Assembly: GCA_049718665.1 (NCBI GenBank)
Contig: JBNARO010000018.1
Location: forward strand, 1-41,778
Origin: NZ13-RE01 sp049718665
Lineage (GTDB): Bacteria > Dictyoglomota > Dictyoglomia > Dictyoglomales > Dictyoglomaceae
DNA length: 41,778 bases
Direction of reading: 5' to 3'
The first letter of the stretch is position 1, and each line of letters opens with the position of its first letter. The notes under the pieces are model-generated. The model did not search any database. It saw only the letters and a list, made by a program, of their open reading frames with translations, and was not told where the DNA came from. The translations under genes and the position numbers were made by a program. Positions 9,290-18,095 of the stretch are shown here, piece by piece.

Positions 9290-10677
9290 AAAAAATTTAA
9301 ATCTGATTCCCCCTCGAAGGAAAAGTTTATTTTCTCCGCAGAATATTCTCCCAATTTTCCTTCATATACTTCTCCTACTACTGTAAACTTCCAAATTTTT
9401 TCTTTGCTACCTTTTACCTCCAAAGAGGCTATTCCCTCCAAGGGAGGAAGATTAAAGGGTTTTACAAAATTTTGAATGGGTATATTCTCTCCTTTAAGAT
9501 AAATATTCCCTTGAGACTTATTAAGATCATATTCTAAGCTTCCCTCCAATTTTCCAGAGGCTAATAAAGTGGACATCTTAATATTTAATTTGGGGAAAAG
9601 GGAATCAGAAGAAATTTCTAAATTAGAAAAGAGAAGATTAGAGATGGAACCTTGTTTAATAAAAAATTTCCCTAAGATGTTAGGAGTTTCGAGTTTTCCT
9701 AATATTTTTAGGCTTCCTTCACCTTTTCCTATTAAAGCCAAAGAATTTGAAAAATATATTTTATCAATCTTCGAGAGATCTAAATCTTTGATGCTTAGAT
9801 CTAAGGAAAACTCAGGCATAATTTCTCCGGAAAAATTAATTACCGCTCCCTCCCAATTTCCTTGTCCTTTATTTATTCTTATCCCATGTTTATCAATAGA
9901 AATACTTGTTTCAGTATTCTCTAAGGATAAGTCAGAATCTTTTAATCTTATCTTCACATCTTGAGCATCAATATTTCCTTTCGTAAACCAGTCTTTTCCT
10001 TTCCCAGAAACAGAAATATTTCCTGTAAATTTCCCTGAGTCAATTAAGAAGAAGTCAAGAATAAATAGATGTGCCCAATCTTTTGCATTAGCATTTTTAA
10101 AATCAAAAGAGAGACTTCCAGAGTTTTCTGAGAAATTATATATTCCAGTACTTCCAATTCTTTCTTCAGATAATATTGCAGTAGCAGTATATGCAATTTT
10201 TTGGTCTTTAAAGGATAAATTGCCATTTACTTTTGGTATTGTTATATCTTTTTTAGTCTTAAGATCTCTAACAATTACAATTCCATCTTTTATTTTTGCT
10301 CTTATCTCAACATTTAGAGTAGTAGAGGTTCCACTTGGTCTTTGAAGTCCAGGGATGGTAGGGAAAGTCCATTCTCCTTTTTCATCATGAATTATTACAA
10401 TCTTAGGTTTAATTAGTTCTATATTAATAGGAGAGAGATTAAAAATGTTGCCTACAGAAACACCAACTTTAGCAAGGACAATTTCATTTCCAATGCTAAG
10501 ATTTCCCGCATAAATCTTATTAGGGAAAACAAAATTTACTTCTTCAACTTTAACCTGTCCTCCAAAACTTTTCTCTATAAAATATAAAATTAGAGATTTT
10601 GTCCATAGAGGAGAAGTTAATATAACCCCTATAATAAGAACCAATAAAATGCCTATAATCAATAAAGATTTTCTCAT
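9274..10677 (-). CDS. tamB: TamB/AsmA-like protein, N-terminal part
   Basis: 467 aa as read in zero frame. An N-terminal membrane anchor (residues 4-28) is followed by the AsmA/TamB-type beginning (FGGQVKVEEVNFVFPNKIYAGNLSIG) and repeating beta strands. It ends abruptly in SDLNFFSLNR-stop, just after a run of eight T in the coding strand. The -1 frame continues with the same strand pattern and without stops into the downstream TamB part. The start ATG lies 1 base after the murA stop, behind AAAGGA. Either a single 1580-aa TamB is made by frameshifting or slippage, or the gene is broken, or the run is mis-sequenced. The domain pattern argues strongly for one ancestral gene. Confidence 0.85.
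   Translation of the reverse strand: MRKSLLIIGILLVLIIGVILTSPLWTKSLILYFIEKSFGGQVKVEEVNFVFPNKIYAGNLSIGNEIVLAKVGVSVGNIFNLSPINIELIKPKIVIIHDEKGEWTFPTIPGLQRPSGTSTTLNVEIRAKIKDGIVIVRDLKTKKDITIPKVNGNLSFKDQKIAYTATAILSEERIGSTGIYNFSENSGSLSFDFKNANAKDWAHLFILDFFLIDSGKFTGNISVSGKGKDWFTKGNIDAQDVKIRLKDSDLSLENTETSISIDKHGIRINKGQGNWEGAVINFSGEIMPEFSLDLSIKDLDLSKIDKIYFSNSLALIGKGEGSLKILGKLETPNILGKFFIKQGSISNLLFSNLEISSDSLFPKLNIKMSTLLASGKLEGSLEYDLNKSQGNIYLKGENIPIQNFVKPFNLPPLEGIASLEVKGSKEKIWKFTVVGEVYEGKLGEYSAEKINFSFEGESDLNFFSLNR
9275..9317 (-). other. Candidate -1 frameshift/slippage site in tamB
   Basis: On the coding strand the order is GAGGGGGAATC, AGATTT, AAATTTTTTTTCC. Eight consecutive T occupy 9288-9295. In the zero frame the codons are AAT TTT TTT TCC, so both A_AAT_TTT and T_TTT_TTT slippery heptamers are present. 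A GAGG lies about 13 bases upstream, a spacing compatible with Shine-Dalgarno-stimulated -1 shifting as in E. coli dnaX. The zero-frame stop TAA (9274-9276) follows four codons after the tract. The -1 frame is closed upstream by TGA at 9362-9364, so the shift must fall within 9276-9364. Confidence 0.6.
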
Positions 10678-10678
10678 A

Positions 10679-11947
10679 TTATTCCTTTTTTATCCTCCTA
10701 ATTTTGGCACCTAAGGAACTTAATTCCTTTTCTAATGCTACATAACCTCTATCTATATGCTCACTGGCTTCTAATATTTCTGTTTCCCCTTCTGCCACTA
10801 ATCCAGCTAATACCAATGCTGCACCTGCTCTAAGATCTGTAGCCTCAACAGGTGCTCCTATAAGTTTTGGTACTCCTTGGACCATAGCGGTTCGTCCCTC
10901 AATGCTTATTTTTGCTCCTAATCTTAAAAGCTCTCCTACATGAGAAAATCTATTTTCAAATATATTTTCCACGATAACACTACTTCCTTGAGCAAGACAA
11001 GCAAATACCATAATTTGGGGCTGTAGATCTGTAGGGAATCCAGGATATGGCATAGTATTTATCTCAATACCCTTCCAATTCTTTGCTCCTTTCACCAAAA
11101 CCTCCTTATCTCTTATTTGAAAATTATCTACCCCAGCCTCTTTCAATTTTATAAATAAACTTTGTAAATGATCAGTTTCCACATTTTTAACCAAAACTTC
11201 TTTACCTATCATAACCCCTGCGATAATATAAGTTCCAGCAGCAATTCTATCAGGTATTACTTTATAATAGTCTATACTATTAAGTTCACTCTTACCAGTG
11301 ATATGGATCACAGATGTCCCTAATCCCTCTATCTCTGCTCCTAAAGCTTTTAAAAAATTTCCTAAGTCTACAACCTCTGGCTCACAGGCAGCATTTTCAA
11401 TAATTGTTTCTCCTTTTGCTAATACCGCTCCCATCATGATATTTCTTGTAGCTCCTACACTGGGTTTATCAAGATATATTTTTGCTCCCTTAAGTCCTCT
11501 CTTTGCTCTTGCATATACAAAACCTTTTTCAACAGTAATTTCTGCACCAAGTCTCTCAAAACCTTTTATATGTAAATCTATAGGTCTTAATCCAATTCTG
11601 CATCCTCCTGGGTAAGGTATCTTTGCTTCTCCAAACCTTGCTAAAAGAGGTCCCAAAATCTCAAAAGAAGCTCGCATTTTAGAAACCAATTCATATGGGG
11701 CTTCAAAACTTTTTACTTCACCCTTTATTATTACCTGATTTTCTCCTATCTCAATTTCTAAACCTAAATATTTGAGAATTTCTGCCATAATAAATATATC
11801 CTTTACAGGTGGAACATTATCTAAAATCAGTTTTCCTCCTGTTAGAATAGATGCGGCCATTATAGGAAGAGAGGAATTTTTGCTTCCAAAAACACTAATT
11901 TCTCCCTTTAATCTATGTCCCCCTTCAACTAAAAAACTGTCCCCCAA
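10679..11947 (-). CDS. murA: MurA, UDP-N-acetylglucosamine 1-carboxyvinyltransferase
   Basis: First committed step of peptidoglycan synthesis: it transfers enolpyruvate from PEP to UDP-GlcNAc in the cytosol. Conserved features are GSKNSSLP (Lys23), the loop PGGCRIGLRPIDLH with the reactive Cys at about 116 (the fosfomycin target in the family), and the C-terminal RAGAALVLAGLVAEGETEI. I choose the TTG at 11947 as start: GGAGG sits 8 bases upstream, the product is 422 aa (E. coli 419), and the Cys and Lys numbering match the family. The frame is open to 11995, but that part overlaps upp. It lies 16 bases after upp and 1 base before tamB. Confidence 0.95.
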   Translation of the reverse strand: MGDSFLVEGGHRLKGEISVFGSKNSSLPIMAASILTGGKLILDNVPPVKDIFIMAEILKYLGLEIEIGENQVIIKGEVKSFEAPYELVSKMRASFEILGPLLARFGEAKIPYPGGCRIGLRPIDLHIKGFERLGAEITVEKGFVYARAKRGLKGAKIYLDKPSVGATRNIMMGAVLAKGETIIENAACEPEVVDLGNFLKALGAEIEGLGTSVIHITGKSELNSIDYYKVIPDRIAAGTYIIAGVMIGKEVLVKNVETDHLQSLFIKLKEAGVDNFQIRDKEVLVKGAKNWKGIEINTMPYPGFPTDLQPQIMVFACLAQGSSVIVENIFENRFSHVGELLRLGAKISIEGRTAMVQGVPKLIGAPVEATDLRAGAALVLAGLVAEGETEILEASEHIDRGYVALEKELSSLGAKIRRIKKE

Positions 11948-11963
11948 AAGGTACACCTCCAAT

Positions 11964-12587
11964 CTATTTTGTTCCAAATAACCGATCTCCAGCATCTCCT
12001 AAACCTGGTACTATATATCCATTTTCATCTAAACATTCATCAATAGCCGCAGTATATATTTCTACATCAGGATGAGCAGATTGAAGAGCTTTTATTCCTT
12101 CAGGGGCTGCAATTAAACATACAAATTTTATATTCTTAACCTTTCGAGCTTTTAAAATGGAAACAGCTGCGATAGCAGAACCACCAGTAGCGAGCATTGG
12201 ATCAACGACTATAACTTCTCTTTTATCTATATCTTCAGGAAGCTTTGTATAATATTGAACTGGTTGTAAAGTTTCATGATCTCTATACAATCCAATATGT
12301 CCCACCTTAGCAGAAGGTAACAATTTAAGAATTCCTTCCGCCATAACTAAACCTGCTCTCAAGATGGGAACTATTCCTATCTCTTTATTTGCTAGGACCT
12401 TTCCTTTAGTTTTTCTTAAAGGAGTTTCAATTTCCACCTCTTCTAAGGGTAAATTTCTTGTAACCTCATATATCATAAGACTGGAAATCTCTTCTAACAA
12501 TTCTCTAAATTCCTTCGGGCCTGTATTTTTATTCCTAAGCATTGTTAATTTATGTTGTATAAGAGGGTGATCTACAACATGAACCAT
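11964..12587 (-). CDS. upp: Uracil phosphoribosyltransferase
   Basis: Converts uracil plus PRPP to UMP (pyrimidine salvage). 207 aa, the normal family length. Shows the N-terminal VHVVDHPLIQHKLTMLR, the PRPP loop VIVVDPMLATGGSAIAA and the uracil-binding C-terminus GYIVPGLGDAGDRLFGTK. It directly abuts glyA, as upp and glyA do in many Firmicutes, and is followed by murA. Start ATG at 12587 lies beside the glyA stop, so translation is probably coupled. Confidence 0.96.
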   Translation of the reverse strand: MVHVVDHPLIQHKLTMLRNKNTGPKEFRELLEEISSLMIYEVTRNLPLEEVEIETPLRKTKGKVLANKEIGIVPILRAGLVMAEGILKLLPSAKVGHIGLYRDHETLQPVQYYTKLPEDIDKREVIVVDPMLATGGSAIAAVSILKARKVKNIKFVCLIAAPEGIKALQSAHPDVEIYTAAIDECLDENGYIVPGLGDAGDRLFGTK

Positions 12588-13844
12588 CTATCTACTCCTT
12601 TCCAAAGAATTTTTATAAATTGGAAATTCTTCACATAATTCTTTTACCTTTTCTTTAACTTTCATTCTTACTTTTTCATCTTCAGGATTTGAAAGAACCT
12701 CATGAATTAGATGAGCAATATATCTCATTTCTTCCTCTTTCATCCCTCTTGTAGTTAAAGCGGGAGTTCCAAGTCTTATACCACTCGTAATAGTTGGTGG
12801 TTGGGGATCAAAGGGAATTGCATTTTTATTCACTGTAATTCCTGCTTCTTCTAAAATCTTCTCAGCTATTTTCCCTGTTAGATTTATATTTCTTAAGTCT
12901 ACAAGAATAAGATGGTTATCTGTTCCACCACTGACTAATCTATATCCTAATTTTATTAGCTCTTCTGCTAAAGCTTGAGCATTAAGAACAATCTGCTTTT
13001 GATATTCTGCAAATTCTTTTGATTGAGCTTCTTTAAAAGCTACAGCTTTTGCGGCAATTACATGCATTAGGGGTCCACCTTGAATACCAGGGAAAACAGC
13101 TTTATCAATCTCTTTTGCAAATTCCTTTTTACAAAGGATAAATCCACCTCTGGGTCCTCTCAAGGTTTTATGAGTAGTGCTTGTTACAAATTGAGCATAA
13201 GGAACAGGAGAGGGATGTAATCCTACCGCTACTAACCCTGCGATATGTGCCATGTCTACCATAAGATAACTTCCTACAGAGTTTGCAATCTCTGCAAATT
13301 TCGCAAAATCAATCTGTCGAGGATAAGCACTAGCACCAGCAACTATTAGTTTAGGCTTTACTTCCTTAGCTAATCTGTATACTTGGTCATAATCTATTCT
13401 TTCTGTTTCCTTATTTACTCCATAAAAAAAGAATTTAAAGAACTTACCTGATATATTTACAGGACTTCCATGGGTAAGATGACCCCCATGAGCAAGATTC
13501 ATACCTAAAACCGTGTCACCAGGATTTAAAACCACATAATAAACTGCCAAATTAGCCTGGCTTCCTGAGTGAGGTTGAACATTAGCATGTTCCGCATTAT
13601 ATAACTGTTTTAATCTATTCCTTGCCAATTCTTCTACTTCATCTACATAAGCGCATCCACCATAATATCTCTTACCAGGATATCCTTCTGCATATTTATT
13701 AGTAAGGACAGAACCCTGAGCTTCTAAAACTGCAGGGCTTACAAAATTTTCAGAGGCAATTAATTCTAAATGATATTCTTCTCTTTCTTCTTCTTTTATA
13801 ATAGCAGAATAAATTTCAGGATCTACTTTTGGCAAATATCTCAC
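12588..13844 (-). CDS. glyA: Serine hydroxymethyltransferase
   Basis: PLP enzyme interconverting serine plus THF and glycine plus 5,10-methylene-THF, supplying the one-carbon unit that ThyX (same block) also needs. 418 aa. The N-terminus LELIASENFVSP, the PLP-phosphate region HSGSQANLAVY and the PLP lysine in VTSTTHKTLRGPRGG (Lys226) are all intact. Start ATG overlaps the rpiB stop by 4 bases, giving translational coupling. Ordinary full-length family member. Confidence 0.97.
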   Translation of the reverse strand: MRYLPKVDPEIYSAIIKEEEREEYHLELIASENFVSPAVLEAQGSVLTNKYAEGYPGKRYYGGCAYVDEVEELARNRLKQLYNAEHANVQPHSGSQANLAVYYVVLNPGDTVLGMNLAHGGHLTHGSPVNISGKFFKFFFYGVNKETERIDYDQVYRLAKEVKPKLIVAGASAYPRQIDFAKFAEIANSVGSYLMVDMAHIAGLVAVGLHPSPVPYAQFVTSTTHKTLRGPRGGFILCKKEFAKEIDKAVFPGIQGGPLMHVIAAKAVAFKEAQSKEFAEYQKQIVLNAQALAEELIKLGYRLVSGGTDNHLILVDLRNINLTGKIAEKILEEAGITVNKNAIPFDPQPPTITSGIRLGTPALTTRGMKEEEMRYIAHLIHEVLSNPEDEKVRMKVKEKVKELCEEFPIYKNSLERSR

Positions 13845-14287
13845 AGCAACTCCTCCTCATACTTTGAGATTTTTTGCAATCTTAATTTATGTCTACCACC
13901 AGCAAACTCAGTGGTTAGCCAAACTCTAACAATCTCTTTTGCTAAATCCTTTCCTAACACTCTTCCACCCAAAGCCAAGATATTAGCATCATTATGTTCT
14001 CTACTCATTCGAGCCTCATAAGGATCTCTACATAACGCAGCTCTTATTCCTTTAACTTTATTTGCCACAATACTCATACCAATTCCTGTTCCACAAATTA
14101 ATATTCCTTTATCAAATCCACCTTTTGCTACCGCTTTTGCAACTAATATAGCATAATCAGGATAATCTGCCCTCTCAGGGGAATAAGTTCCAAAATCATG
14201 ATAACTAATATTCCACTCTTCAAGCCATTTTTTTAACTCTTCTTTTAATTCATAACCTGCATGATCTGAACCAATTGCTATTTTCAT
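13841..14287 (-). CDS. rpiB: Ribose-5-phosphate isomerase B
   Basis: Interconverts ribulose-5-P and ribose-5-P (non-oxidative pentose phosphate path). MKIAIGSDHAGYELK opens the protein, with GILICGTGIGMSIVANKVKGIRAAL carrying the catalytic Cys and the anion hole, then REHNDANILALGGR. The ATG at 14287 is preferred over the TTG at 14302, because the TTG lies within the Shine-Dalgarno GAGGAG, which stands 7 bases before the ATG. Product 148 aa, typical. It overlaps glyA by 4 bases, and its product feeds the PRPP used by upp. Confidence 0.95.
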   Translation of the reverse strand: MKIAIGSDHAGYELKEELKKWLEEWNISYHDFGTYSPERADYPDYAILVAKAVAKGGFDKGILICGTGIGMSIVANKVKGIRAALCRDPYEARMSREHNDANILALGGRVLGKDLAKEIVRVWLTTEFAGGRHKLRLQKISKYEEELL

Positions 14288-14305
14288 TTTTACTCTCCTC
14301 AAAAT

Positions 14306-15316
14306 TTAATTATTTGAGGCTCTTCTTAATCTATCCATTATAGCCAATCCTATCCCTTCTAAGGGATAGGCTTCACTTAAAATGATATCTACCTCTTCTT
14401 CTAAACTTCTCATTGCTCCAAAAAGATTCGCAGCTATAGTAACTAAATTTTTTCTACTTCCAACTATTACTAATTTTACACTATTAGGATAAAAACTTCT
14501 ATACTCTTCTGAAGCTAATACTCCAATCTTTTTTCCCTCATTAATCCAACTTATTATTTTATTTTTCCATTCCTCATTAAATTCCTCAATAATATATAAA
14601 GGAACTCTTGGAGCATAATGTTTATGTTTTAATCCAGGCGAAGGGACTTTTTCTTCCTTTCCTCCTTTCCATATTTCTACTCTTTTCCCTAAAATTCTTT
14701 CAATATCTTCTTTTGTACATGCTCCTGGTCTCAAAATTAAGGGAACTTCTTCTGTTAAATCTAACACTGTGGATTCTACTCCCCAAATTACTTCCCCTCC
14801 ATCTAAAATCAAGTCAATTCTATCTCCTAAGTCTTTAAGAACATGCTCTGCTTTTGTAGGACTTGGTCTTCCTGAAAGATTTGCAGAAGGAGCAGAAATA
14901 GCTCTACCAAAAGCATTCAAAAGAGCCAAGGCAACAGGATGATTAGGTTGTCTTATAGCAACTTTATCGCTCCCTGCAGTTACTAAATCATTCACTAAGG
15001 AGGATCGAGGGAATATCAATGTAAGAGGTCCTGGCCAAAAATTTTTCATCAATTTTTCCGCCTCAGGAGAAACATATTCTGCAAGAGAATACACTTCTTC
15101 TAATTTCCCTATATGAACAATAATAGGGTTATCTAATGGTCTTTCCTTTACTATAAAAATTTTCCTTATAGCAGAGGGATTAAAAGCATCTGCTCCCAAA
15201 CCATATACTGTCTCTGTAGGAAAGGCAACTAAGCCTCCTTCTTCCAGAACTTTTACTGCATATTCTAAAGCGTCTTTTGAAATATTATTTGAATCAATTT
15301 TTAAATATTTTGCCAT
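14306..15316 (-). CDS. ywlC: Threonylcarbamoyl-AMP synthase (Sua5/YwlC type)
   Basis: Makes threonylcarbamoyl-AMP from Thr, bicarbonate and ATP, the first step of tRNA t6A37 modification. 336 aa: an N-terminal YrdC domain (about 15-205, with GGLVAFPTETVYGLGADA, KERPLDNPIIVHI and SAPSANLSGRPSPT) plus the C-terminal Sua5 domain (about 240-330) joined by the linker SPGLKHKHYAPRVPLY. The extra domain makes it Sua5 rather than the short TsaC type. It overlaps the prmC end by 16 bases; the prfA-prmC-sua5 order is widespread in Gram-positives and thermophiles. Confidence 0.95.
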   Translation of the reverse strand: MAKYLKIDSNNISKDALEYAVKVLEEGGLVAFPTETVYGLGADAFNPSAIRKIFIVKERPLDNPIIVHIGKLEEVYSLAEYVSPEAEKLMKNFWPGPLTLIFPRSSLVNDLVTAGSDKVAIRQPNHPVALALLNAFGRAISAPSANLSGRPSPTKAEHVLKDLGDRIDLILDGGEVIWGVESTVLDLTEEVPLILRPGACTKEDIERILGKRVEIWKGGKEEKVPSPGLKHKHYAPRVPLYIIEEFNEEWKNKIISWINEGKKIGVLASEEYRSFYPNSVKLVIVGSRKNLVTIAANLFGAMRSLEEEVDIILSEAYPLEGIGLAIMDRLRRASNN

Positions 15317-16146
15317 TCTATTTTTATTACTCTTTCCTTTCCTAAAAAATCTTTATAGACTTCCAATAAATAATCTTTAAAATATAAGCCCATTATTTTC
15401 TGAAGTCTGTCCAATATAAAGGGAGAAATTTCCAAAAGTAAAATGCCTTTTGTCAATCTCTTAATTTCTTTAAAAATTTCTCTATAAAAATTACATCCAT
15501 CAAAGCCTCCATAAAGAGCATTCCAAGGTTCCTTTTTAACTTCTTCAGAAACCCAAACCATCTCTTTAGAACTTACGTAAGGGGGATTACTTATTATTAG
15601 ATCTACTTGTATATTCCTAAGTAAAATAGGATAAAGATAAGGACCCATAAAAAATTCAATTTTATTCTCAACATTATACTTTTTTGCATTTTTTTTAGAA
15701 ATCTTTAATGCATAAGGAGAAATATCACAGGCAAAGATCTTCAAATTTGAAAATTTTAAAGCTAAGGGAATAGCAATATTCCCTGAACCTACACCTATCT
15801 CTGCAACAGAATTTATTTTCTTTTTATTGATGATTTCAAAGGATTTTTCTAATAATAACTCAGTCTCAGGACGTGGAATAAAAACACCTTCTTCTATCTC
15901 CAACTCTAAATCATAGAAATATCTCTTCTTTTGTAAATAACTTATAGGGGTCCCTTGTAATCTTTTCTTTAAAAGATATTTAAATCTTTTCTCCTGATCT
16001 TCATCGAGAGAATCTACAGAATATATCTTAGCTCTCTCAATTCCTAAGGTTATAGATAATAATATCTCTGCTTCCAGATAGTAAGATTCTGGATTAATCT
16101 TCATTAACTCTTTCTGAGCTTTATTTAAAGCCTCTTTAAGAAGCAG
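15301..16146 (-). CDS. prmC: PrmC, release factor glutamine N5-methyltransferase (CTG start proposed)
   Basis: Methylates the Gln of the GGQ motif of RF1 and RF2 using SAM. The catalytic NPPY is in DLIISNPPYVSS, the SAM loop is VAEIGVGSGNIAIPLAL, and the N-terminal domain includes GVFIPRPETELLL. The first ATG (16104) would cut into the conserved N-domain. Upstream in frame the residues LLKEALNKAQKEL match the start of the family, just before LEAEILL. The only plausible initiator there is CTG at 16144-16146, 8 bases after GGAGGG; TAG closes the frame at 16150-16152. That gives 281 aa and an 11-base overlap with prfA, its substrate gene. The conventional reading would be 15301-16104. Confidence 0.9.
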   Translation of the reverse strand: MLLKEALNKAQKELMKINPESYYLEAEILLSITLGIERAKIYSVDSLDEDQEKRFKYLLKKRLQGTPISYLQKKRYFYDLELEIEEGVFIPRPETELLLEKSFEIINKKKINSVAEIGVGSGNIAIPLALKFSNLKIFACDISPYALKISKKNAKKYNVENKIEFFMGPYLYPILLRNIQVDLIISNPPYVSSKEMVWVSEEVKKEPWNALYGGFDGCNFYREIFKEIKRLTKGILLLEISPFILDRLQKIMGLYFKDYLLEVYKDFLGKERVIKIEWQNI

Positions 16147-17239
16147 TAGCTACTCCCTCCAAAAGTTTCTTTATCTGTTCTTCTTTTTCCATAAGGATTA
16201 ATCTATCTATAAATTCATCTAACTCCCCTGAAAGAACTTCTTCCAATTGGAAAGAGGAATAATTTATTCTATGGTCTGTAACTCTTCGTTGTGGAAAATT
16301 GTAGGTTCTAATCTTCTCACTTCTTTCTCCTGTTCCTACCTGAGATCTTCTTTTAGAAGCTATCTCTGCTTCTTTCTCTTGTCGTAAATATTCATATAAC
16401 CGAGATCTTAAAACCCTCATTGCCTTCTCCTTATTCTGATGCTGAGATCTCTCATCTTGACATTGAACTACAATTCCTGTAGGAATATGAGTTATTCTTA
16501 CCCCTGATTCTGTTTTATTCACATGTTGTCCTCCTGCGCCTCCAGAACGGAAAGTCTCAATTCTTAAATCCTTAGGATCAATTTCTACTTCAACTTCTTC
16601 CATCTCAGGAAGAACAGCAACAGTAGCAGTAGATGTGTGAATTCTGCCAGAAGATTCTGTTATAGGGACTCTTTGAACTCTGTGAACTCCACTCTCAAAT
16701 TTTAATCTACTATATGCTCCTTTACCTTCAACTAAAAATATTATTTCTTTAAATCCTCCTAAGCCTGTGGGATTAGAACTTACTATATCTATTTTCCACC
16801 CTTTCTTTTGAGCATAACCTACATACATTCTGAAAAGATCAGCTGCAAATAGAGCAGCCTCCTCTCCTCCAGTTCCAGCCCTTATTTCCATAATAATGTT
16901 TCTTTCATCATTGGGATCCTCAGGAAGAAGAGAAGATTTTAAAGAGAATTCCAATTCTTCTATTTTTTTATCTATTTTTTCTAATTCTACTTCCGCTAAA
17001 GCTCTAAGCTCTTCATCTTGAGCTTCATCTAATAAAGACTCAGTATCTTCTCTCTCTTTCAGTAATTTCCTATATTCCCTAAATTCATTTACTATTTTTT
17101 CTATTTTTCCCCTCTCTTTAAGTAAAGACTGATACTTACTAATATCAGAAACTATCTCAGGATTTGCTAAGAGCTCTTCTAACTCACTGAATCTATTCTC
17201 TATATTCTGAAGTTTCTGAAGAAATATCTGATGTAACAT
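16136..17239 (-). CDS. prfA: Peptide chain release factor 1
   Basis: Class I release factor for UAA and UAG. 367 aa. An N-terminal coiled coil (1-100) is followed by the codon-recognition motif VPITESSGRIHTS (P-x-T type, hence RF1 not RF2) and the peptidyl-tRNA hydrolysis motif GGAGGQHVNKTES with GGQ at 236-238. The start lies inside the 3' end of the yqhQ-like gene (47-base overlap), behind AAGGAGGTGATGG. prmC, which modifies its GGQ, is next in the operon. Confidence 0.97.
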   Translation of the reverse strand: MLHQIFLQKLQNIENRFSELEELLANPEIVSDISKYQSLLKERGKIEKIVNEFREYRKLLKEREDTESLLDEAQDEELRALAEVELEKIDKKIEELEFSLKSSLLPEDPNDERNIIMEIRAGTGGEEAALFAADLFRMYVGYAQKKGWKIDIVSSNPTGLGGFKEIIFLVEGKGAYSRLKFESGVHRVQRVPITESSGRIHTSTATVAVLPEMEEVEVEIDPKDLRIETFRSGGAGGQHVNKTESGVRITHIPTGIVVQCQDERSQHQNKEKAMRVLRSRLYEYLRQEKEAEIASKRRSQVGTGERSEKIRTYNFPQRRVTDHRINYSSFQLEEVLSGELDEFIDRLILMEKEEQIKKLLEGVATAS

Positions 17240-18095
17240 TTACTTCCATCACCTCCTTAAGAGCCCTAATGGCAATCTCCAATTGAGAATCATCAGGTTC
17301 TTTTGTAGTAAAATACTGCATCCACAATCCAGGCAAAAGTAAAATTCTCCAGATAAAAGAGTTATAATGCTTAGCCCCAAGTCTTATTATCTCATAAGAT
17401 AGGCTAAAAATAACAGGGATGAGAAAAATTCGAGAAAATATCCTTTCAATAAAGGTCTGCTTTCCTAAGAAGGCAAAGACTATAATGCTTACAATCATGA
17501 CCACAAGGAGAAAAGACGTTCCACAACGAGGATGAAACCTCGAATATTTCTTACAATTTTCTACAGTCAATTCTTCTCCTGCCTCATAACAAAAGACGGT
17601 TTTATGTTCAGCTCCATGATATTGAAAAACTCTTCTAATTTCCTTTATCTTACTAATAGCAAAAAGATAGAGTATAAAAATGGCAAGACGAACTAAACCT
17701 TCCATTAATCTCAAAACTATTAAAGAGGAAAGGATTTTCTCCATAGGTTTTACTATCAATAAAGGAAGAACAATAAAAAGAGCTATAAAAAGGATGAAAC
17801 TTAATATTAAAGCAAAGAATATTTCCCATCCTCCCTTAGGCTTTTCATCCTTAGGAAAAGCAACATTTGTAGAATAATTTAATGCCTTTATACCCCAAAC
17901 TAAAGAATCCATAAGAACCAGCAATCCTCTTAAAAAAGGAATTTTTAACCATTTCTTAAAAAATGGTTGTAGTTGATATTTTTCAACTAAAATCTCTCCC
18001 TCAGGATTTCTCACTGCAACTGCAAGGTTTAATCCTTTTCTCATCATTACCCCTTCATATACTGCCTGTCCACCTACGTTATCTTCCCTCTTCAT
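17193..18095 (-). CDS. DUF1385/YqhQ-like membrane protein
   Basis: About 300 aa integral membrane protein of unknown function. Family signatures: the N-terminal GGQAVYEGVMMRKG and the central HGAEHKTVFCYEAGEELTVENCKKYSRFHPRCGTSF. Hydrophobic helices lie at about 90-115, 130-155, 200-218 and 225-245. Members usually lie next to prfA in Firmicutes and Thermotogae, as here. ATG AAA ATG opens the ORF at 18101; I prefer the second ATG (18095) because AAGGG abuts the first. It overlaps tdk by about 17 bases and prfA by 47. The paired His/Cys residues suggest metal binding, but nothing is established. Confidence 0.85.
   Translation of the reverse strand: MKREDNVGGQAVYEGVMMRKGLNLAVAVRNPEGEILVEKYQLQPFFKKWLKIPFLRGLLVLMDSLVWGIKALNYSTNVAFPKDEKPKGGWEIFFALILSFILFIALFIVLPLLIVKPMEKILSSLIVLRLMEGLVRLAIFILYLFAISKIKEIRRVFQYHGAEHKTVFCYEAGEELTVENCKKYSRFHPRCGTSFLLVVMIVSIIVFAFLGKQTFIERIFSRIFLIPVIFSLSYEIIRLGAKHYNSFIWRILLLPGLWMQYFTTKEPDDSQLEIAIRALKEVMEVNVTSDISSETSEYRE

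Noticed and set aside
11948..11995. Longer murA start overlapping upp
   Set aside because: The extra 16 residues are outside the family, and the TTG at 11947 has GGAGG at 8 bases.
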